From Streptacidiphilus albus JL83 (lineage in GTDB: Bacteria; Actinomycetota; Actinomycetes; Streptomycetales; Streptomycetaceae): a stretch of 64,000 bases of DNA. A program made the translations under genes and the position numbers. A model generated the notes under the pieces. That model was not told the origin of the DNA and ran no database searches. It saw nothing but the letters and a program-made list of their open reading frames with translations. The stretch lies in NCBI RefSeq assembly GCF_000744705.1, contig NZ_JQML01000001.1, forward strand, positions 8,566,017 to 8,630,016, written 5' to 3'. This document shows, in pieces, positions 58,644 through 64,000 of this stretch (positions are counted from its first letter, which is position 1; each line of letters opens with the position of its first letter).

Positions 58644-59654
58644 ATGAAGAGCTACCACCTCGATCCGGCAGCGGGGGAACGGGCACTGACGGTCCGTGAG
58701 CATCCGGATCCGCGGCCGGGCGCGGGACAGGCCGTGGTCCGGGTCCGGGCCAGTTCGCTCAGCTTCCGTGAGCTGATGGTGCTGGACGGCGACTACCCGC
58801 TGCCGATCCGGCCGGATGTGGTCCCGGTCTGCGCCGGGGCCGGCGAGGTGGTCGCCGTCGGTGCGGGGGTCGGCCGGGTCGCGGTCGGGGACCGGGTGAT
58901 GCCCGGGGTGTTCCCGCGCTGGCTCGACGGCCCGTTCGCCTACGAGAGCGCCGACCAACTCGGCAGCTCGCTCGACGGGATGCTGACCGAGCTGGCGCTC
59001 CTCGACGCCGAGGGGCTGGTGCCGGTGCCGGAGCACCTCTCCTACGAGGAGGCGGCGGCGCTGCCGCTGACCGCGGTGACCGCGTGGAACGCGCTCACCG
59101 GCGGCCGCCCGCCGATGCCGGGGGAGACGGTGCTGACGCTCGGCTCCGGCTCGGTCTCGCTGTTCGCGCTGCAGCTCGCCACCGCGGCCGGGGCACGGGT
59201 GATCGCCACCACCAGCGGCCCGGAGAAGGCCCGGAGGCTGCGCGGGCTCGGGGCCGACGCGGTGGTCGACCGCCGGTCCACGCCCGACTGGGAGCAGGAG
59301 GTGCGGGCGCTGACCGGCGGACGCGGCGTCGACCGGGTGGTCGAGGTCGCGGGCACCCTGGAGCGGTCGCTGAAGGCGGTGGCGCTCGACGGGGAGGTCG
59401 CCTTCGTCGGCCACTGGCTGGCGCGCGAGCAGGCGAGGGCGGTCCCGCTGGACGTGCTGTTCGGCTCGGTGGCCCGGCTGCGCTGTGTCGCGGTCGGCAG
59501 CCGGGCCCAGTTCACGGCGATGAACCGGGCGGTGACGGCGCACCGGCTGCGGCCGGTGGTCGACCGGGTGTTCCCCTTCGCGGAGGCACCGGCCGCCTTC
59601 CGGCACGTCCGCGCGGGCGGTCACCTGGGGACGACGGTCATCAGCCACGGCTGA
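58644..59654 (+). CDS. Zinc-type alcohol dehydrogenase-like oxidoreductase
   Basis: A 336-residue MDR oxidoreductase: GQAVVRVRASSLSFRELMVLDGDYPLP, PVCAGAGEVVAVGAGVGRVAVGDRV, LTAVTAWNAL and the nucleotide-binding segment LTLGSGSVSLFALQLATAAGARVIATT. The catalytic zinc Cys is absent (SFREL in place of CxxD), so it is a quinone-reductase-like, NADPH-dependent enzyme. ATG 58644. It is divergent from the XRE/MmyB-like regulator, its likely controller. Confidence 0.9.
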   Translation: MKSYHLDPAAGERALTVREHPDPRPGAGQAVVRVRASSLSFRELMVLDGDYPLPIRPDVVPVCAGAGEVVAVGAGVGRVAVGDRVMPGVFPRWLDGPFAYESADQLGSSLDGMLTELALLDAEGLVPVPEHLSYEEAAALPLTAVTAWNALTGGRPPMPGETVLTLGSGSVSLFALQLATAAGARVIATTSGPEKARRLRGLGADAVVDRRSTPDWEQEVRALTGGRGVDRVVEVAGTLERSLKAVALDGEVAFVGHWLAREQARAVPLDVLFGSVARLRCVAVGSRAQFTAMNRAVTAHRLRPVVDRVFPFAEAPAAFRHVRAGGHLGTTVISHG

Positions 59655-59684
59655 GCGGGTCGGCCGCCCGCGCGGCCGGGGCGC

Positions 59685-61685
59685 TCAGCCGTCCGGTGTC
59701 GCCAGCCGGACGGAGTCGTGCTCGCCGTCGGGCCAGTCGACCTCCACCACCGCCGCGTCCGTGCCCGGGACCACCCGGACCCGCAGCTCGCGGGCGCCGC
59801 GCTCGGCCTCGGGGTCGGCGGTCAGCAGCACGGCCGCCAGGTAGACCTCGCCGGGGACCACCGGGCCGGCCGTCATCGCCCAGGGGCAGGCCGAGTGCGG
59901 GCCGAAGGCGTTGGCGTCGCGGTGCCGGGCCACCCCGAGCGTGGCCAGCCCACGGATCGGGATCACGCTGCTGACCAGGCCGTCCGGCCGGGCGACCCGG
60001 GCCTCGCCGCTCCCGACCCGCTCCTCCGGCGGCTCCTGCCCGGCCAGCGACCAGCCGCCGAGCCGCAGCCGCCAGGGGCCCCGGTCCGCGCCCGGCTCCG
60101 GGCGGCCGACCAGGACCGCGCGCAGCTCGACGGCGCCGTGCAGGGCGCTGGCCACGGTCAGCAGCGGCCCGTCGGGTATCGGCGGCCGGCTGCCCGCGTG
60201 GACCTGGTTGGACAGCCAGTGCGCGCGGTGCCGGGAGATCCCGACCCGGCCCGCGACGCCCAGCCGCTCGACCGGGCGGCGCAGCGAGGCGCGTCCGTCC
60301 GCGGTGACCAGGGCGACATGGCCGTCCAACGGGGTGGCCGCGTCCAGGTCGCCCAACTCGGGTCCGGTGCGGGTGGAGTAGCCGAGGCGGGCGTAGAAGG
60401 GGTCGTCGGCCCCGGGGCGTCCGGGGTCGGCATGGTCGCCGCCGTGGTTGGCGATCCGGACGATGCCGTCGGCGGCGGTGCCGGACAGCAGCCAGCCGGG
60501 TCCGGCCAGGGCGGTCTCGACATCGCCCAGTTCGATGGCCAGCGGCTGCTCGACGGCGGTCCAGGCCGGATGGTCGGCCGGGAGCGCCAGCCCGGCGAAG
60601 GCCTTGGCCGCCCAGTAGGGCGAGGCCGGTCCCGAGTAGGGCTGACGGATCGTCGGGAACTCGTGGTACCAGCCGGGGCGCAGAACTGACGCACCGTCCG
60701 GTGCGCCCCGCTCGGTGAAGTGCTGCAGCGTGCCGCTGGTCAGCCGCCGGGTGAGGCCGGGGGCGAGCGGGGTGGCGTCGAAGAGCTCGCCGACCCAGAA
60801 CGGCGCGGCCGAGGCGAAGCGGTAGGTCAGCGAGCGCCCCTGGAACAGCGGCCCGCCGTCGGCGCCGACCAGGTGCTGGGCGTCCTCCAGGTAGCGGCGC
60901 AGCCGGGCGCGGTAGCGGTCCAGCAGCCCCGGTTCGGCGTCGGCGCCGCTGATCCGGCAGTACCAGAGCGGGTAGAGGTGCAGCGCCCAGCCGTTGTAGT
61001 AGTCGAAGTTGCGCGGCTCGCCGCCGCTGTTCACACCGTCGCTGTACCAGCCGTGGCCGACGTACCAGTCCTCGGTCCGGTCGAGGTTGCGCCGGATCTC
61101 GTCCGGCCGCCAGGACGCGCCGACCGAGCGGAGGAAGGCCTGGGTGATGTTCTGGAACCAGATCCAGTTGTTGTCCGGGACGGTCGAGCCGAGGATCGGG
61201 GTCATCCAGTCCACGATCTGCTCGCGGACGCGCGGCTCCAGCCGGTCCCAGATCCAGGGGCGGGTCTCGTGGAGGGCGAGGGCGATCGAGGCGCACTCGA
61301 CCTTGGCCTGGTCGCGCTCGGCCGGGGTGGGCCAGCGCTCGGGGGAGCGCGGGTCGGTCCCGGCGTCCAGGCCGCAGGCGTACCAGTGCGCCAGTCGCTC
61401 CAACTCCTCAGCTGCGCAAGGCTTTTCGTCGCCCGGTCTGCCGTCGTCGGGGTGGCCGGCGGAGAGTCGGAAGCCGGCCAGCAGGAAGGTGCGGGCGAAG
61501 CCCTCCAGGCCGTCGCTCCACCGGCCGGACCAGCTCGCCGCCCCGGGGAGGTCGATCAGCGCGTGCCCGGGGGAGGCGAAGGGCCGGACGCCGGCCAGCA
61601 GTCCGTCGGCCACCGCCTCCCAGTGCGCCCTGGTCCAGCCGGTGTGCGGGGACCGGACCCGGTCCTGGTCGGGCAGATCGCTCAT
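59685..61685 (-). CDS. DUF2264 protein (putative carbohydrate-active)
   Basis: A 666-residue protein of the DUF2264 family, with an (alpha/alpha) barrel N-terminal part of about 400 residues followed by a beta-sandwich. Motifs seen are WSGRWSDGLEGFARTFLLAGF, NNWIWFQNITQAFLRSVG, WYVGHGWYSDGVNSGGEPRNFDYYNGWALHLYP and SYRFASA-like segments. These resemble uronate lyases and heparinase-like proteins, and polysaccharide degradation is likely, but substrate is unknown. No signal peptide is seen after ATG 61685. It is divergent from the secreted beta-helix gene. Confidence 0.8.
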   Translation of the reverse strand: MSDLPDQDRVRSPHTGWTRAHWEAVADGLLAGVRPFASPGHALIDLPGAASWSGRWSDGLEGFARTFLLAGFRLSAGHPDDGRPGDEKPCAAEELERLAHWYACGLDAGTDPRSPERWPTPAERDQAKVECASIALALHETRPWIWDRLEPRVREQIVDWMTPILGSTVPDNNWIWFQNITQAFLRSVGASWRPDEIRRNLDRTEDWYVGHGWYSDGVNSGGEPRNFDYYNGWALHLYPLWYCRISGADAEPGLLDRYRARLRRYLEDAQHLVGADGGPLFQGRSLTYRFASAAPFWVGELFDATPLAPGLTRRLTSGTLQHFTERGAPDGASVLRPGWYHEFPTIRQPYSGPASPYWAAKAFAGLALPADHPAWTAVEQPLAIELGDVETALAGPGWLLSGTAADGIVRIANHGGDHADPGRPGADDPFYARLGYSTRTGPELGDLDAATPLDGHVALVTADGRASLRRPVERLGVAGRVGISRHRAHWLSNQVHAGSRPPIPDGPLLTVASALHGAVELRAVLVGRPEPGADRGPWRLRLGGWSLAGQEPPEERVGSGEARVARPDGLVSSVIPIRGLATLGVARHRDANAFGPHSACPWAMTAGPVVPGEVYLAAVLLTADPEAERGARELRVRVVPGTDAAVVEVDWPDGEHDSVRLATPDG

Positions 61686-62004
61686 GGTGGTGGTCCTCGC
61701 CTCGCCGTGCCCTTCGGTACGGGGGGACACTCTGGCGCACCGGGCGCCCCATTGGATAGCCCCCTCCCGGGACAGCGGTCGACGGGTGTGTCAACTGCTG
61801 CCGGTGAAACATCTTTTGACTCAATCCATTGACGCGGGAGGGTCAGAATTGTTAAATCACACCGTGAACTAAGGCTTGATGCAAGGTCAGGTGCAACTCT
61901 CCCCTCGTGCCACCCCGCACCCCCTCACGCCTCAGCCGCTGTTCAGAGCGGCTTTCAATCCACCCGGACACCCCAGGCGAGGGGTGTCCGCACCGGAAAG
62001 GGTG
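61686..62004. other. Intergenic region between divergent carbohydrate genes
   Basis: About 320 bases between the DUF2264 gene and the secreted beta-helix gene. It holds the rightward promoter at 61829-61857 and a leader of about 140 bases before the ATG. No further operator or RNA was recognised. Confidence 0.5.
61829..61857 (+). promoter_or_regulatory. Sigma-70-like promoter of the beta-helix gene
   Basis: TTGACG (61829-61834), a 17-base spacer and TTAAAT (61852-61857) make a clear promoter for the gene starting near 62005. A second TTGACT at 61815 lies upstream. Confidence 0.7.
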
Positions 62005-64000
62005 ATGCACGGCATGACCAGAAGACTGTGGTTCCCCACCGCGGGGGTCAGGGCCCCGCGGAACAGACCGCACGGCGGCAACGGCGCACGCCGGGCCGGC
62101 TACGCCGCCCTGACGGTGGCGTCGATGCTCGGGATCATGATTGCCCCCGGCACCATGGCGACCGCCTCGGCGGCCGAGACCGCGCTCTCGGAGACCGGTT
62201 GGGTGGCGAGCTCGAACACCAGCTCCTCTGCCGCCGACGCTCCGGCCAATGCCATCGACGGGAACCTGACCACCCGCTTCAGTTCCGACGCCTACCAGGC
62301 GGCCGGGCAGTACTTCCAGGTCAACCTGGGGTCGAGCCAGACGTTCAACCAGATCGAGATGAACTCGGTCAACTCGGCGGGTGACTACGCGGCCGGTTAC
62401 AGCGTGGAGGTGTCCACCGACGGGACCGACTTCACCACGGTGTACTCCGGGACCGGTACCTCCTCCCCGGAGACCGCCACCTTCGCCGCGCAGACGGCCC
62501 AGTACATCCGGGTGGTGCTGACCGCGGCGAGCACCACCAGCTGGTGGTCGATCGACGAGTTCACCGTCTACAACGGCAGTCCCGCCCCGGCCGAGACCGC
62601 GCTCTCGGAGACCGGTTGGGTGGCGAGCTCGAACACCGGCTCCTCGGCCGCCGACGCTCCGGCCAATGCCATCGACGGGAACCTGACCACCCGCTTCAGC
62701 TCGGACGCCTACCAGGCGGCAGGGCAGTACTTCCAGGTCAACCTCGGGTCCAGTCAGACGTTCAACCAGATCGAGATGAACTCGGTCAACTCGGCGGGTG
62801 ACTACGCGGCCGGTTACAGCGTGGAGGTGTCCACCGACGGGACCGACTTCACCACGGTGTACTCCGGGACCGGTACCTCCTCCCCGGAGACCGCCACCTT
62901 CGCCGCGCAGACGGCGCAGTACATCCGGGTGGTGCTGACCGCGGCGAGCACCACCAGCTGGTGGTCGATCGACGAGTTCACCGTCTACTCCAACGGCTCC
63001 GGCGGCAGCACCACCCCGCCCCCGGCGACCGGCGGCAGCCTCGGCTCCAACGTCTACGTCTTCAACACCGGCATGTCCGAGGCGTCGATCCAGAGCCAGC
63101 TCAACACCATCGCCAACGCCCAGGTCTCCAACCAGTTCGGGACCCAGCGCTACTCCATCCTGTTCGACCCCGGAACCTACGGGACCGCCGCCGACCCGCT
63201 GGACTTCCAGGTCGGCTTCTACACCAGCGTCGCCGGGCTGGGGCAGAACCCCGGCCAGGTCGTCATCAACGGCTCCATCAACTCCTACAACCAGTGCAGC
63301 GGCACCACCTGCAACGCGACCGACAACTTCTGGCGGTCGGTCTCCAACCTGACCATCAACGTGGCCGGGAACACCGGCTGCGGGGCCGGTGAGGACTTCT
63401 GGGCCGCCTCGCAGGAGTCCCCGCTGCGCCGGGTGCAGGTCAACGGCAACCTCTCGCTGATGGACTACTGCGTCGGCGGTCCCGGCTACGCCAGCGGCGG
63501 CTTCATCTCCGACTCGGTCTTCAGCGGCGGCACCGTCACCAACGGCTCGCAGCAGCAGTACATCGCCCGCAACAGCACCATCGACAGCTGGAGCAACGCG
63601 GTCTGGAACCAGGTCTTCTGCGGCGACAACGGCGCTCCGGCGCAGAGCTTCGCCTCGAACTCCGGCGACAGCGGCGGCCCCAACTCCTACACCACCCTGG
63701 CCACCTGCCCGCAGACGCAGGAGGAGCCGTACCTCTACGTCGACTCCTCGGGCAACTACAACGTCTTCGTGCCCTCCGAGCAGACCAACTCCAGCGGTCC
63801 GACCTGGACCAACGGCAACACCCCCGGCACCTCCCTGCCGTTCAGCTCCTTCTACGTGGTCAACTCGGCCAGCACGGTGGCACAGATCAACGCGGCGCTC
63901 GCGGCCGGCGACAACCTGCTGGTCACTCCGGGCGTCTACAACGTCCCGTCGACCATCAGCGTCACCCACCCCGACACCAAGATCGTCGGTCTCGGCTTCC
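62005..64000 (+). CDS. Secreted beta-helix protein with tandem discoidin domains (3' cut)
   Basis: A protein of at least 665 residues running off the window. It begins with a signal peptide (AALTVASMLGIMIAPGTMATASA), then two F5/8-type C (discoidin, CBM32-like) domains, ETALSETGWVASS to DEFTVY, about 139 residues apart, and then a right-handed beta-helix domain starting SNVYVFNTGMSEASIQSQLN with FDPGTYG and VAGLGQNPGQVVINGS. Similar actinobacterial proteins are sometimes annotated as adenylyl cyclases but look like GH55/GH87-type or pectate-lyase-type enzymes acting on polysaccharide. ATG at 62005 is used; ATG 62014 is equally possible. Catalytic residues cannot be named because the gene is incomplete. 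Confidence 0.85.
   Translation, partial: MHGMTRRLWFPTAGVRAPRNRPHGGNGARRAGYAALTVASMLGIMIAPGTMATASAAETALSETGWVASSNTSSSAADAPANAIDGNLTTRFSSDAYQAAGQYFQVNLGSSQTFNQIEMNSVNSAGDYAAGYSVEVSTDGTDFTTVYSGTGTSSPETATFAAQTAQYIRVVLTAASTTSWWSIDEFTVYNGSPAPAETALSETGWVASSNTGSSAADAPANAIDGNLTTRFSSDAYQAAGQYFQVNLGSSQTFNQIEMNSVNSAGDYAAGYSVEVSTDGTDFTTVYSGTGTSSPETATFAAQTAQYIRVVLTAASTTSWWSIDEFTVYSNGSGGSTTPPPATGGSLGSNVYVFNTGMSEASIQSQLNTIANAQVSNQFGTQRYSILFDPGTYGTAADPLDFQVGFYTSVAGLGQNPGQVVINGSINSYNQCSGTTCNATDNFWRSVSNLTINVAGNTGCGAGEDFWAASQESPLRRVQVNGNLSLMDYCVGGPGYASGGFISDSVFSGGTVTNGSQQQYIARNSTIDSWSNAVWNQVFCGDNGAPAQSFASNSGDSGGPNSYTTLATCPQTQEEPYLYVDSSGNYNVFVPSEQTNSSGPTWTNGNTPGTSLPFSSFYVVNSASTVAQINAALAAGDNLLVTPGVYNVPSTISVTHPDTKIVGLGF
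62174..62988 (+). repeat. Near-identical direct repeat of a discoidin domain
   Basis: Units 62174-62571 and 62591-62988 (398 bp, offset 417) differ at about nine positions by eye, mostly synonymous; one clear amino acid change is Ser to Gly (NTSSS to NTGSS). This is a recent in-frame duplication or gene conversion of a carbohydrate-binding domain. Confidence 0.9.

Noticed and set aside
1..64000. Whole cluster as a mobile island
   Set aside because: No integrase, transposase, tRNA gene or att-like direct repeats were seen at its edges; base composition looks uniform.

Overview
The window is 64 kb of very GC-rich DNA with strong G/C bias at third codon positions, GTG/TTG starts, secreted chitinase and cellulase genes, DasR-like and CebR-like operators, and a leucine TTA codon at the start of a secreted enzyme gene. 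Together these point to a Streptomycetaceae actinomycete (Streptomyces, Kitasatospora or Streptacidiphilus); the genus cannot be settled from the sequence alone. No rRNA, tRNA, CRISPR array, transposase or integrase was seen.

Left part (1-21 kb) is mixed metabolism: a frameshifted GNAT acetyltransferase, a second GNAT, a two-domain deaminase-fold protein, a GH18 chitinase with a DasR-type control region, a GH6 cellobiohydrolase with CebR-type boxes, an ArsR-like regulator coupled to a metallo-beta-lactamase-fold enzyme, reductases, an amidohydrolase/APC permease pair divergent from its likely GntR regulator, an NmrA-like reductase with ECF41-like promoter motifs, a TetX-like flavin monooxygenase, a methyltransferase and another MBL-fold enzyme.

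The central part (about 21.1-47.3 kb) reads as a biosynthetic gene cluster without modular megasynthases. A leftward run (34.3 to 22.5 kb, mostly with 4-base start/stop overlaps) encodes an adenylating enzyme, two acyl carrier proteins, a ketosynthase whose first catalytic His is Gly, a short ketosynthase-like protein, a second adenylating enzyme, a complete FabF-type ketosynthase, a 4-hydroxymandelate synthase, a phytanoyl-CoA-dioxygenase-like enzyme, a two-subunit 2-oxoacid dehydrogenase E1 and a DUF3050 (heme-oxygenase-like fold) enzyme. A rightward set holds a C-terminal remnant of an alpha-hydroxyacid (hydroxymandelate) oxidase, a methyltransferase, a remnant of an alpha/beta hydrolase and an HpgT-like aminotransferase. 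HmaS and HpgT suggest 4-hydroxyphenylglycine or a relative. Export is covered by an ABC-2 pair and tailoring by a GT1 glycosyltransferase. A second rightward set (40.8-46.1 kb) has a KASIII-like enzyme, a carrier protein, a Cys-less ketosynthase-like protein, a seryl-tRNA-synthetase-like amino acid:carrier protein ligase and a stand-alone condensation enzyme. My reading is that an amino acid is loaded on a free carrier protein by the tRNA-synthetase-like ligase and joined to an acyl chain made by the dissociated ketosynthases; the product is not identifiable from sequence. A chitinase-promoter-like element lies in the intergenic region at 34.4 kb.

Right part (47-64 kb): a HAD-like protein, a MerR-controlled oxidoreductase, the HrpB helicase, a GNAT, an ABC-2 transporter linked to a NarL-type two-component system, an ATP-grasp ligase, an XRE regulator, a zinc-type alcohol dehydrogenase relative, a DUF2264 protein and the 5' part of a secreted beta-helix protein with two nearly identical discoidin-like domains, cut by the window end.
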